DNA from: JBNNGK01 sp050268245
GTDB taxonomy: Bacteria; Pseudomonadota; Gammaproteobacteria; Enterobacterales; Enterobacteriaceae
DNA: 64,000 nucleotides
Direction: 5' to 3'
Assembly: GCF_050268245.1 (NCBI RefSeq)
Contig: NZ_JBNNGK010000008.1
Coordinates: 1 to 64,000 of the forward strand
Shown here piece after piece: positions 16,872-25,197 of the stretch. Made by a program: the position numbers and the translations under genes. The notes beneath the pieces were generated by a model that saw only the letters and a program-made list of their open reading frames with translations, was not told the DNA's origin and did not search any database. Numbering within the stretch: the first letter of the stretch is position 1; every line of letters starts with the position of its first letter.

Positions 16872-18479
16872 ATGTTTGAAAGCGCGGCACTGCGTTATGC
16901 CGATCAACCGGCCTTCATCAACATGGGCGAAGTGATGACCTTCCGAAAACTGGAAGAGCGCAGCCGTGCTTTTGCCGCCTATTTGCAAAATGAACTGGGC
17001 TTGCACAAAGGCGACCGTGTTGCCCTGATGATGCCTAACTTATTGCAATATCCGATTGCGCTATTCGGTGTTTTACGTGCTGGCATGGTGGTGGTTAATG
17101 TTAACCCGCTTTATACCCCGCGCGAGCTGGAGCATCAGTTAAATGACAGTGGGGCAGCGGCGATTGTCATCGTATCCAATTTCGCGCATACGCTGGAAAA
17201 AGTGGTATTCAAAACCCAAGTAAAACACGTCATTTTGACGCGTATGGGCGATCAGCTCTCTGCTGCCAAAGGTACCTTGGTTAACTTTGTGGTGAAGTAT
17301 ATTAAACGTTTGGTGCCGAAGTATAATTTACCGGACGCTATTTCGTTTAGAGTTGCTTTGCAGCGTGGCCGCCGGTTGCAATATGTGAAACCGGACATCA
17401 TTAATTCCGATTTGGCGTTTTTGCAATATACCGGTGGCACGACCGGCGTCGCCAAAGGCACGATGCTGACGCACCGCAATATGCAGGCCAACTTGGAACA
17501 AGCGAAAGCCGCCTATGCGCCTTTATTCCGTGATGGACAGGAGTTGGTGGTCACTGCATTACCGTTGTACCACATCTTTGCTCTGACGGTGAATTGCCTG
17601 CTGTTTATTGATCTGGGCGGGCGCAACCTATTGATTACCAATCCTCGTGATATTCCCGGCTTGGTAAAAGAGTTAGGCAAATATCCGTTTACCGCGATGA
17701 GCGGCGTGAATACGCTATTCAACGCGTTGCTCAATAATGAAGAGTTCCACAAGCTGGATTTTTCTACGCTGCGTTTTTCCGTCGGCGGGGGGATGTCGGT
17801 ACAAAAATCGGTGGCGGATCGCTGGGAGAAAACCACCGGTAAGCATTTACTGGAAGGTTATGGTCTGACGGAATGTGCGCCGTTAGTGGCAGGTAATCCG
17901 TATGATTTGAAACACTACAGTGGCAGTATCGGTTTGCCGGTACCGTCAACCGACATTCGGTTGGTAGACGATAACGGTCAAGATGTTGCTCTGGGCGAAC
18001 CGGGCGAACTGTGGGTCAAAGGGCCGCAAGTTATGTTAGGCTATTGGCAGCGGCCTGAAGCGACCGATGAAGTGCTGAAAGACGGCTGGCTGGCCACTGG
18101 CGATATTGTCACCGTGGATAAGGACGGTTTTATCCGGGTAGTCGATCGTAAGAAAGATATGATTCTGGTTTCAGGATTTAACGTTTATCCGAATGAAATT
18201 GAAGAGGTTGTCAGTCAGCATGCGAAGGTATTGGAATGCGCGGCGATTGGTGTCCCAAGTGATGTATCCGGTGAGGCCGTCAAGATTTGTGTGGTAAAGA
18301 AAGATGCGTCGCTCACTAAAGATGAGCTGTTAACACATTGTCGTCGTTATCTTACCGGGTATAAAGTGCCTAAGATTGTCGATTTTCGCGATGAGTTGCC
18401 AAAATCGAACGTAGGCAAAATTTTGCGGCGGGAGCTGCGCGACGAACAGAATACGCCAAAGTCGACCAAGATGGATTGA
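16872..18479 (+). CDS. fadD: Long-chain-fatty-acid-CoA ligase FadD, 5'-frameshifted
   Basis: Acyl-CoA synthetase of the inner-membrane face that activates imported long-chain fatty acids for beta-oxidation. From ATG 16872 the protein is 535 residues, about 26 short of E. coli FadD at the N-terminus because of the frameshift described upstream. The rest is intact: ATP/AMP motif YTGGTTGVAKG, the fatty-acyl-CoA synthetase signature DGWLATGDI...DRKKDMI and the C-terminal lysine in NVGKILRREL. This ATG has no ribosome site of its own and would rely on re-initiation after the upstream fragment. Activity is plausible but not assured; a sequencing error is an alternative. Confidence 0.85.
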   Translation: MFESAALRYADQPAFINMGEVMTFRKLEERSRAFAAYLQNELGLHKGDRVALMMPNLLQYPIALFGVLRAGMVVVNVNPLYTPRELEHQLNDSGAAAIVIVSNFAHTLEKVVFKTQVKHVILTRMGDQLSAAKGTLVNFVVKYIKRLVPKYNLPDAISFRVALQRGRRLQYVKPDIINSDLAFLQYTGGTTGVAKGTMLTHRNMQANLEQAKAAYAPLFRDGQELVVTALPLYHIFALTVNCLLFIDLGGRNLLITNPRDIPGLVKELGKYPFTAMSGVNTLFNALLNNEEFHKLDFSTLRFSVGGGMSVQKSVADRWEKTTGKHLLEGYGLTECAPLVAGNPYDLKHYSGSIGLPVPSTDIRLVDDNGQDVALGEPGELWVKGPQVMLGYWQRPEATDEVLKDGWLATGDIVTVDKDGFIRVVDRKKDMILVSGFNVYPNEIEEVVSQHAKVLECAAIGVPSDVSGEAVKICVVKKDASLTKDELLTHCRRYLTGYKVPKIVDFRDELPKSNVGKILRRELRDEQNTPKSTKMD

Positions 18480-18506
18480 TTTCTGCCTCGCAGTCCCTTT
18501 TATGAA

Positions 18507-18530
18507 CAACGCCGGTGAATACCGGCGTTG
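18507..18530 (+). terminator. fadD-rnd hairpin
   Basis: Perfect 9-bp stem CAACGCCGG (18507-18515) / CCGGCGTTG (18522-18530). The following CTGTGTTT is a poor U-tract, so termination may be partial. Confidence 0.55.
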
Positions 18531-18564
18531 CTGTGTTTGAATCATGAAATAAGAGAATGATGTT

Positions 18565-19686
18565 TTGAATTATACGTTGATCACAACCGATGCCGGATTG
18601 CAGCAGGTCTGCGAGCAGGCAAGAAAACATGCCCAGATTGCGCTCGATACCGAATTTGTCAGAACGCGCACCTACTATCCGCAGTTAGGTCTGATCCAGT
18701 TATACGATGGTGAACAACTCTCCCTGATCGATCCATTGCCGATCACGCATTGGCAGCCGTTTATCGACTTGCTGGTCGATACGGCAGTAGTGAAGTTTTT
18801 ACATGCGGGTAGTGAAGATCTTGAGGTTTTCCTGAATGCCTTCAAGGTATTGCCGACGCCATTAGTGGATACTCAGATTCTAGCGGCCTTTACTGGCAAG
18901 CCGTTGTCATGTGGTTTTGCTACGTTGGTGGCGGAATATATGCAGGTCGAATTGGACAAAAGCGAATCGCGAACCGATTGGTTGGCACGCCCACTAACCG
19001 AACGTCAGTGTATTTATGCCGCGGCTGATGTGTTCTATTTACTGCCGATGGCGAAACAACTGGTGTTGGAAACCGAACAGGCCGGTTGGACAGCCGCTGC
19101 CAGCAGTGAGTGCCTGTTGTTGTGCCAACGGCGTAGTGAGGCATTGACGCCCGAATTGGCCTATCGTGAAATCACAAATGCATGGCAATTGCGCGGGCGT
19201 CAGTTGGCATGTCTGCAAAAGTTGGCAGAATGGCGGTTACGCCAGGCGCGCGAACGCGATCTGGCCGTCAACTTTGTGGTGCGCGAAGAAAACTTGTGGG
19301 CTGTCGCACGTTACATGCCGGGTTCACTGGGGGAATTGGACGCGCTTGGCTTAAGTGGTCCGGAAATTCGTTATCATGGCAAAACATTATTGGCGCTGGT
19401 AGCGGAAGCCAATGAACTGGATGAGGCTAATTTTCCGCCGCCGGTGGAAAACTTAATCGATCAGCCCGGCTATAAGAAAGTATTTAAAGATATCAAAGCG
19501 GCGATCGTCACTGTCAGTGAGCAAAGTGGTTTGAGCAGTGAATTGTTAGCGTCACGGCGTCAAATTAATCAACTATTGAATTGGCATTGGAAATTAAAAA
19601 ACAGTGAGAATTTACCAGAATTAATCAGCGGTTGGCGTGCAGATTTATTAGCCGAGCCGTTGCAGGCTATTCTAAAGAATTACTAA
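18565..19686 (+). CDS. rnd: Ribonuclease D
   Basis: 3'-to-5' exoribonuclease that trims tRNA and other stable RNA precursors. The 373-residue protein has a DEDDy exonuclease domain (ALDTEFVRT; FLHAGSEDLEVF; AAADVFYLLP) followed by two HRDC-type helical domains from about residue 205. The start is a TTG preceded by AAGAGAA; E. coli rnd also uses a UUG, reported to limit its expression. It follows fadD after a hairpin, as in E. coli. Confidence 0.95.
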   Translation: MNYTLITTDAGLQQVCEQARKHAQIALDTEFVRTRTYYPQLGLIQLYDGEQLSLIDPLPITHWQPFIDLLVDTAVVKFLHAGSEDLEVFLNAFKVLPTPLVDTQILAAFTGKPLSCGFATLVAEYMQVELDKSESRTDWLARPLTERQCIYAAADVFYLLPMAKQLVLETEQAGWTAAASSECLLLCQRRSEALTPELAYREITNAWQLRGRQLACLQKLAEWRLRQARERDLAVNFVVREENLWAVARYMPGSLGELDALGLSGPEIRYHGKTLLALVAEANELDEANFPPPVENLIDQPGYKKVFKDIKAAIVTVSEQSGLSSELLASRRQINQLLNWHWKLKNSENLPELISGWRADLLAEPLQAILKNY

Positions 19687-19690
19687 TAGA

Positions 19691-19831
19691 ATGATAAAAA
19701 TAGCGGGGCAGGGGAATCACACTTTGCTCCGATTATTGAGTGATAAAATAAATATTGGATTATTAGACGCGCCAGTGTTTACTTTAAAGAATCCTATTGC
19801 CAAATTAATTGGGATTAATCTCAAAGGTTAA
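19691..19831 (+). CDS. Short ORF after rnd, coding status doubtful
   Basis: A 46-codon ORF (MIKIAGQGNHTLLRL... ending LIGINLKG) starts 5 bp after the rnd stop. It has no ribosome site except possible coupling to rnd translation. The product is basic with no clear membrane segment, and I recognise no family. The surrounding DNA is AT-rich. It is listed mainly because it fills most of the gap in front of the LexA-like box. Confidence 0.2.
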   Translation: MIKIAGQGNHTLLRLLSDKINIGLLDAPVFTLKNPIAKLIGINLKG

Positions 19832-19865
19832 CAATAACATTTTAGCGAGGGTTACTCTTTATTAA

Positions 19866-19881
19866 CTGTGTATGTATACAG
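19866..19881. promoter_or_regulatory. LexA-like SOS box without an obvious gene
   Basis: CTGTGTATGTATACAG fits CTGT-N8-ACAG, the LexA operator core, and is flanked by AA and TT. It lies between the convergent 3' ends of rnd and minE, where no recognised gene starts on either strand. Confidence 0.5.
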
Positions 19882-19909
19882 TTACCCCCTGAAAAAATAC
19901 AGGGGGTAA
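19882..19909 (-). terminator. Hairpin past minE
   Basis: Perfect 10-bp stem TTACCCCCTG (19882-19891) / CAGGGGGTAA (19900-19909), 14 bp past the minE stop. No T-run follows on either strand, but the strong stem suggests the 3' end of the minCDE transcript. Confidence 0.55.
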
Positions 19910-19923
19910 TTAATGCGTCGCAA

Positions 19924-20193
19924 TCATTTAGCTGCTTCTTCCGATTCCGGTAACGTCACGTTAAGTTCAAGTACCGAAATATCGTCCCCTTTTTGTTCAA
20001 ACTGTACATGCAGCATTTCAGGGTCGATTTGAATATATTTGCAGATCACTGCCAGAATATCGCGTTTTAAATCAGGCAGATACGGGGGCTCACTGTCCCC
20101 GCGGCGACGTTCTGCAACGATGATTTGCAGCCGTTCCTTGGCTACACTGGCTGTCGATTTTTTGCGGGACAGAAAGAAGTCTAACAAAGCCAT
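19924..20193 (-). CDS. minE: Cell division topological specificity factor MinE
   Basis: Drives pole-to-pole oscillation of MinD and so frees midcell from MinC inhibition. The 89 residues comprise the N-terminal MinD-stimulating segment (about 1-31, MALLDFFLSRKK... ERLQIIVAERRR) and the C-terminal topological specificity domain (about 32-89, DILAVICKYIQIDPEM). Last gene of the minCDE operon, 3 bp after minD. Confidence 0.97.
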   Translation of the reverse strand: MALLDFFLSRKKSTASVAKERLQIIVAERRRGDSEPPYLPDLKRDILAVICKYIQIDPEMLHVQFEQKGDDISVLELNVTLPESEEAAK

Positions 20194-20196
20194 GGT

Positions 20197-21009
20197 TTAT
20201 CCCCCAAAAAGGCGTTTCAGGAAGCCCTTCTTCTCTTCTTCGATGAAGCGGAATGGGCGTTCTTCTCCTAACAAACGGTTAACGGTATCGTCGTAGGCCT
20301 TACCGGCATCTGACTCGTGATCTAGAATGACAGGCTCGCCCTGATTGGACGCGCGCAGTACAGATTGGTCTTCTGGGATCACACCGACCAACGGAATACG
20401 CAAGATATCTAAAACGTCTTCCATGCTCAGCATGTCACCACGGCTAACCCGGCCTGGATTGTAACGGGTGAGAAGCAGGTGTTCTTTGATGGGATCTTGG
20501 CCCTTTTCTGCACGGCGTGACTTGGAGGACAAGATGCCCAGAATACGGTCTGAGTCGCGCACAGACGACACTTCTGGGTTGGTAGTGATGATGGCTTCAT
20601 CAGCAAAGTACAGTGCCATCAGCGCCCCGGTTTCGATGCCTGCCGGTGAGTCGCAAACGACAAATTCAAAATCCATTTCACCGAGTTCGTTGAGCACTTT
20701 CTCTACGCCTTCTCGTGTCAGTGCGTCTTTGTCACGTGTTTGCGACGCAGGCAAGATGAACAGATTTTCGGTGCGTTTGTCTTTAATTAACGCTTGGTTC
20801 AGCGTGGCATCACCCTGAATCACATTAACGAAATCGTAAACCACGCGGCGCTCACAGCCCATGATCAGGTCAAGATTACGCAGGCCGATATCGAAATCGA
20901 TGACCACGGTTTTCTTGCCTTTTTGGGCCAAGCCGGTCGCAATGGCCGCGCTCGAAGTGGTTTTGCCAACGCCCCCTTTACCTGAGGTAACAACAATAAT
21001 GCGTGCCAT
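20197..21009 (-). CDS. minD: Septum site-determining ATPase MinD
   Basis: Membrane-cycling ATPase that recruits MinC to the poles. The 270-residue protein has the deviant Walker A KGGVGKT at residues 11-17 (signature lysine Lys11) and an amphipathic membrane-targeting helix at the C-terminus (KKGFLKRLFGG). It lies between minC (25 bp upstream) and minE (3 bp downstream) in one operon. Confidence 0.98.
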   Translation of the reverse strand: MARIIVVTSGKGGVGKTTSSAAIATGLAQKGKKTVVIDFDIGLRNLDLIMGCERRVVYDFVNVIQGDATLNQALIKDKRTENLFILPASQTRDKDALTREGVEKVLNELGEMDFEFVVCDSPAGIETGALMALYFADEAIITTNPEVSSVRDSDRILGILSSKSRRAEKGQDPIKEHLLLTRYNPGRVSRGDMLSMEDVLDILRIPLVGVIPEDQSVLRASNQGEPVILDHESDAGKAYDDTVNRLLGEERPFRFIEEEKKGFLKRLFGG

Positions 21010-21034
21010 GAAGTGGATTCCTTGTCAAAAGGGC

Positions 21035-21730
21035 TTAATTTAAAGGTTGTATGGTTAAAGCGTTATCCAACAGGCTGAGTCGCACGGCCTGCCCGACGTA
21101 TTCGGACGGGATTTGGTCGCTCAACCAGTACTGCCCTGCGATAGAGACTAGCTCAGCGCCAAGGTGTGTGCAAAAAATCTGGCACTGTGTATCCCCTGAT
21201 GCGCCTGCTAGTGCACGACCACGCATCGAACCGTAAACATGAATGTTGCCATCGGCAATCAATTCAGCACCGGCGCTGACGCTGCTGGTCACGATCAAAT
21301 CACAGTTACGGGCATAAATTTGTTGGCCAGAACGGACAGGCGCGTTGATAATACGCGTTTTTGCAGGGGTGGTTTCGGCGACGGGTTCAGGCGCTGGCAC
21401 GGGTGCCGTCGCTGTTTTCTGGCCTTTACCTTCACTCATCAACGGCAAGCCGGCACGGACGATAGCCCGTTTTTGCCGCTCGTCTTTACACCCGCTGATG
21501 CCTACGACGCGCAAGCCGGCAGCCGTAAAGGCCTGTTGGAGTTCTTTCCAGTTCGCATCGCCGTTAAGCGTAGCAACGTTAATAACAACAGGGGCGTTCT
21601 TAAGAAAAGCGGGCGCTTGCTCGACTTTTTCCTGTAACGCCTGACGAATTACCTCGGGTTGCGAATTATGCAAATGAACAACCGATAGGGTAAAACTGCT
21701 GCCTTTTAGCTCAATTGGCGATTGTGACAT
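21035..21730 (-). CDS. minC: Septum site-determining protein MinC
   Basis: Inhibitor of FtsZ ring assembly, positioned by MinD. The 231 residues form an N-terminal FtsZ-inhibiting domain (about 1-105), a variable proline/alanine-rich linker (about 106-125, PVPAPEPVAETTPAKT) and the C-terminal right-handed beta-helix domain that dimerises and binds MinD and FtsZ (SGQQIYARNCDLIV onward). First gene of minCDE, divergent from ycgL with 136 bp between. Confidence 0.97.
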   Translation of the reverse strand: MSQSPIELKGSSFTLSVVHLHNSQPEVIRQALQEKVEQAPAFLKNAPVVINVATLNGDANWKELQQAFTAAGLRVVGISGCKDERQKRAIVRAGLPLMSEGKGQKTATAPVPAPEPVAETTPAKTRIINAPVRSGQQIYARNCDLIVTSSVSAGAELIADGNIHVYGSMRGRALAGASGDTQCQIFCTHLGAELVSIAGQYWLSDQIPSEYVGQAVRLSLLDNALTIQPLN

Positions 21731-21866
21731 CTATCCTGACTCAGTCTCAGCAACTTTTAATCCCCGGAATACCACTCCGGGTGCGATATTCCGATGTACT
21801 ATAAGCATGTTATAGTCAGAGTTATATCCAAGCAAGATACTGTCCCAATTAAATAGAGTTAAAAAC

Positions 21867-22136
21867 ATGCTTTGTGTGATCTATAGAAGCTCAAAACGCG
21901 ATCAAACTTATCTATATGTCGAAAAAAAAGACGATTTCTCCCGAGTGCCGGAAGATTTACTCAAAAGTTTCGGCACGCCGCAGTTTGCGATGATGCTCGA
22001 TCTTGAAGGCCGTAAAAGATTAGCCAACGCGGATATTGAGAAAGTAAAAGCGGCCTTGCAACAAGAAGGGTTTTATCTGCAATTTCCACCGCCGGTAGAA
22101 AATTTATTAAATCAACATTTGACCGGCGAAGAATAA
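21867..22136 (+). CDS. ycgL: YcgL domain-containing protein
   Basis: Small cytoplasmic protein of the YcgL family, of unknown biochemical function. The 89 residues begin MLCVIYRSSKRDQTYLYVEKKDDFSRVPE, matching the E. coli protein without its extra N-terminal residues. Divergent from minC, an arrangement conserved in E. coli. The lytic transglycosylase gene follows 81 bp later. Confidence 0.93.
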   Translation: MLCVIYRSSKRDQTYLYVEKKDDFSRVPEDLLKSFGTPQFAMMLDLEGRKRLANADIEKVKAALQQEGFYLQFPPPVENLLNQHLTGEE

Positions 22137-22217
22137 TATTCGTTGGTTATTCGATAACAAATCGGGCGATTGCTGTTGCCGGCAATCGTTTCGGTTAACG
22201 TGAAGAAGGAAATAGCG

Positions 22218-23282
22218 ATGAGATCGTCGGCGTCTACCTTCATGTTGGCTACGCTGATAGCGGCTGGTTTTTCCAGTATCAGCAGCATGGCAGCTCCGCC
22301 ATCACCAACGTTAGCGGCGGTACAAAAACCCGCAGAAAAAACGTTAGCGAAAACCGGGCGCGATCCGGCTGAGTTTCCGGCCTTTATCTTACAACTGAAA
22401 ACGCACGCGCTTTCACAAGGGATTCACCAAAACACGGTCGACAGCGCATTTGCTAATGTGCATTTCGTCGATCGGGTGATCAAGGCTGATCGCAACCAGT
22501 TAGAAAAGCGGATCACCCTGGATGATTATCTGCGTCGAACGTTGTCGAATAGCAAAATACGTCAAGGGCGCGCGATGCTGCAACAGTATCAACCGCATCT
22601 GGCACGCGTTACGGCACGTTATGGTGTACCAGCGCATTACATCGTGGCGTTGTGGGGCATGGAAAGCCACTTCGGTAAAATTCAGGGTAAAGAAGATGTC
22701 GTGTCTGCGTTATCGACGTTGGCATTCGAAGGGCGGCGCGAGGCATTTTTCACTGAGCAGTTGATGGCGGCCTTGCAGATTATTCAACAAGGGCACACGA
22801 GCGCCGAGGGATTGAAAGGTTCGTGGGCAGGTGCGATGGGGCAATGCCAATTTATGCCAAGTTCTTTCCTGACCTATGGTGCCGACGGTGATGGCGATGG
22901 TCGTATCGATATTTGGAATAATATTGATGATGTATTTGCGTCGACAGCTAACTATCTGGCAACAGAGGGATGGACGCCGGGCATCCGGTGGGGGCGCGAA
23001 GTGAAATTGCCGGTCGGGTTGAGTCGCGCGAATCTGGGGCTGAAGAACGAACAGGCTTACCGTGTGGAGCAGTGGGCTGCGATGGGGGTCACGCAACCAG
23101 ATGGTTCCGCGTTACCGGGGTCGACCTTGCGCAGTTGGATAATAACGCCAGATGATATGCAAGGCCGCGCCTTCATGGTTTATGATAATTTCCGTACACT
23201 CATGCATTGGAATCGCTCGTACTATTTTGCCCTCAGTGTCGGCATGATGGCTGATGCGATCGCTATGCCGTTCGATAGATAG
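22218..23282 (+). CDS. Lytic murein transglycosylase, MltB/Slt35-like
   Basis: Peptidoglycan lytic transglycosylase that cleaves the MurNAc-GlcNAc bond to give anhydromuropeptides, acting in the periplasm. The ATG at 22218 has GAAGGA seven bases upstream and opens a signal peptide (cleavage near SSMA-AP, residue 26). The 354-residue protein has the catalytic Glu149 in LWGMESHFGK, GAMGQCQFMPSSFLTYG, and an EF-hand-like calcium loop DGDGDGRIDIW (223-233) as in E. coli MltB. It has no lipobox, unlike MltB itself, so it is a soluble periplasmic paralogue. No peptidoglycan-binding domain follows the catalytic part. Confidence 0.9.
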   Translation: MRSSASTFMLATLIAAGFSSISSMAAPPSPTLAAVQKPAEKTLAKTGRDPAEFPAFILQLKTHALSQGIHQNTVDSAFANVHFVDRVIKADRNQLEKRITLDDYLRRTLSNSKIRQGRAMLQQYQPHLARVTARYGVPAHYIVALWGMESHFGKIQGKEDVVSALSTLAFEGRREAFFTEQLMAALQIIQQGHTSAEGLKGSWAGAMGQCQFMPSSFLTYGADGDGDGRIDIWNNIDDVFASTANYLATEGWTPGIRWGREVKLPVGLSRANLGLKNEQAYRVEQWAAMGVTQPDGSALPGSTLRSWIITPDDMQGRAFMVYDNFRTLMHWNRSYYFALSVGMMADAIAMPFDR

Positions 23283-23473
23283 ATTTATTCCCAATAGATC
23301 TCGTGTTGCGATGAGTCGGCAGCTGCCGCGTGGTGATCGTCGATTAACCTATGTGTTAATCAAATGGCGAAGTGCGCTGCGCTTTAGATAGTTGGCGCAT
23401 CAGCTATTGAATACGTTACATCATAAATATGATATAGCTTGAAGGTCGAAGGTGATTTTGTCTGGAGTGAAAT

Positions 23474-24130
23474 ATGTATCAACATAGAGACTGGCAGGGC
23501 GCGTTACTCGATTTTCCGGTAAATAAAGTGGTATGTGTGGGCAGCAATTACGCCGATCACATCAAAGAGATGGGCAGTGCTCAATCACCTGAACCGGTGA
23601 TATTTATCAAACCTGAAACTGCGCTGTGCGATATCCGCCAGCCAGTGGCAATACCAAAAGATTTCGGTTCCGTACACCATGAAATCGAACTGGCGGTATT
23701 GATCGGTACGCCACTCAAACAGGCTAACGAGGATCGTGTGGCGAGAGCGATCGCAGGCTACGGTGTTGCTCTGGATCTCACGTTGCGAGATTTACAGGCG
23801 AGCTTCAAAAAAGCGGGCCAACCGTGGGAAAAGGCCAAGGGTTTTGACGGTTCTTGCCCCATTTCCGGGTTTATTCCGGTGGCTGAGTTTGGCGATCCGC
23901 AAAATGTGGAGTTGGTATTGTCAGTGAATGACGAGGTGCGCCAGCGCGGTAATACCCGTGACATGATCACCCCCATTCTGTCGCTAATTAGCTACATGAG
24001 CCGTTTCTTTACCCTGCGTGCGGGCGACATCATTCTAACCGGCACTCCACAAGGTGTTGGGCCGATGGTATCGGGCGATATGCTAAAAATTTGTTTGAAT
24101 GGAAAAACGTTGACCAGCCGGGTAATTTAA
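23474..24130 (+). CDS. ycgM: Fumarylacetoacetate hydrolase family protein YcgM
   Basis: Member of the FAH family (hydrolases, isomerases and oxaloacetate decarboxylase-type enzymes). E. coli YcgM is 219 residues, this one 218, with very similar sequence. The divalent metal ligands are seen as Glu70 and Glu72 in VHHEIELAVL and Asp101 in ALDLTLRD. TCTGGAGTG precedes the ATG. The natural substrate cannot be read from the sequence. Gene order minC / ycgL / ycgM / ycgN follows E. coli except for the transglycosylase between. Confidence 0.92.
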   Translation: MYQHRDWQGALLDFPVNKVVCVGSNYADHIKEMGSAQSPEPVIFIKPETALCDIRQPVAIPKDFGSVHHEIELAVLIGTPLKQANEDRVARAIAGYGVALDLTLRDLQASFKKAGQPWEKAKGFDGSCPISGFIPVAEFGDPQNVELVLSVNDEVRQRGNTRDMITPILSLISYMSRFFTLRAGDIILTGTPQGVGPMVSGDMLKICLNGKTLTSRVI

Positions 24131-24374
24131 TCTTTTGTCGCTGCCGTGTGTACCACGATGGCGACGTCTAACGTTATTTAGCGTGGCAGCGGCGTGGGCG
24201 CTCTGTAGAGTGCCATTCACTCATTTATTATCTGTGCTTTTATCCAATCAATACGCTTGTCAGATTACCGATTCCCACTGAAGGGGTGATGCATCGGTCA
24301 TTTCCTCGTATAATGTCGGTTATAATTGCAGCCTGTAACTAGGCTAACGTTCATCTATCAATACCGGATTTAAC

Positions 24375-24821
24375 ATGTCACAACGCCCTTTTTGGCAAAC
24401 TAAAACGCTGGCAGAAATGTCAGAAAAAGAGTGGGAATCGCTGTGCGACGGGTGTGGGCAATGCTGTTTGAATAAGTTGATTGACGAAGATACCGACGAA
24501 ATTTATTTTACCAATGTCGCCTGCAATCAGCTGAATATCAAATCGTGCCAGTGTCGCAATTACGATCGCCGTTTTGAACTTGAAGAAGACTGCATCAAGC
24601 TCACCCGTGAGAATCTGGTCACCTTCGATTGGCTGCCGCCAACCTGCGCTTACCGTTTGATTGGCGAAGGTAAACCGTTGTTCGCGTGGCATCCGTTGAT
24701 CAGTGGTTCCAAAGCCGCGATGCACGGTGAACGCATTACTGTACGTCATATCGCGGTGCGTGAAAGCGAAGTGGTAGACTGGCAGGATCACATCTTGAAC
24801 AAGCCAAGTTGGGCTCGGTGA
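24375..24821 (+). CDS. ycgN: UPF0260 cysteine-cluster protein YcgN
   Basis: Cytoplasmic protein of the CxxCxxCC family (putative zinc- or iron-chelating domain); role unknown. The 148 residues contain Cys24, Cys27, Cys30 and Cys31 (CDGCGQCC), and further conserved cysteines at CNQLNIKSCQC and TCAYRL, probably metal ligands. It closely matches E. coli YcgN. The 244-bp upstream gap holds two TATAAT-like elements near 24309 and 24320 and an imperfect GC-rich inverted repeat near 24140-24190. Confidence 0.92.
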   Translation: MSQRPFWQTKTLAEMSEKEWESLCDGCGQCCLNKLIDEDTDEIYFTNVACNQLNIKSCQCRNYDRRFELEEDCIKLTRENLVTFDWLPPTCAYRLIGEGKPLFAWHPLISGSKAAMHGERITVRHIAVRESEVVDWQDHILNKPSWAR

Positions 24822-24948
24822 GCGATGTCGTCGACATTCTGGCTTAAGGTTGTGTAAATCCGCTGATTAACGCCACTTGAACGCTTCATATTGTAATGAG
24901 GAATGGGTAAGTTAGTTGCCCCTCCGCTTAACGAAAAAGTTATCAACT

Positions 24949-25017
24949 ATGAAGATGATGCGTTTGTTTGCCGCTGCTGGCGCCTTGATTGTGCTCGTTT
25001 ATTTCCTTACACATTAG
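24949..25017 (+). CDS. Candidate 22-aa membrane peptide
   Basis: A 22-codon ORF reading MKMMRLFAAAGALIVLVYFL plus two residues: a basic start followed by one hydrophobic helix, the shape of many small enterobacterial membrane proteins. Ribosome site weak. It lies in the 376-bp gap between ycgN and dsbB, which otherwise holds only the dsbB terminator. No family recognised. Confidence 0.3.
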   Translation: MKMMRLFAAAGALIVLVYFLTH

Positions 25018-25157
25018 TTGGTGTTTGATTTGAGTCGAACGGTATGTTGGCAAACTTAGCTGATGTCGGTACGTTCTTGCTCTAACGCGATGGTTCGGTG
25101 GGGCAGTGGCGATGAGGTTGCTAGCGATTTTCTCATTAAGGTGTTTGCGGAAGATCT

Positions 25158-25183
25158 AAAATGGCGCCGGGTGGCGCCATTTT
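25158..25183 (-). terminator. dsbB terminator (bidirectional)
   Basis: Perfect 11-bp stem AAAATGGCGCC (25158-25168) / GGCGCCATTTT (25173-25183), with A/T runs within the arms that serve either strand. Confidence 0.85.
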
Positions 25184-25197
25184 AATGTCTGAATACC

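Noticed and set aside
16861..16872. Programmed ribosomal frameshift in fadD (CTT TAG resembling the prfB CTT TGA site)
   Set aside because: The prfB mechanism gives +1, but fadD needs a -1 or +2 change here, and no slippery heptamer is present; a small deletion with re-initiation is simpler.
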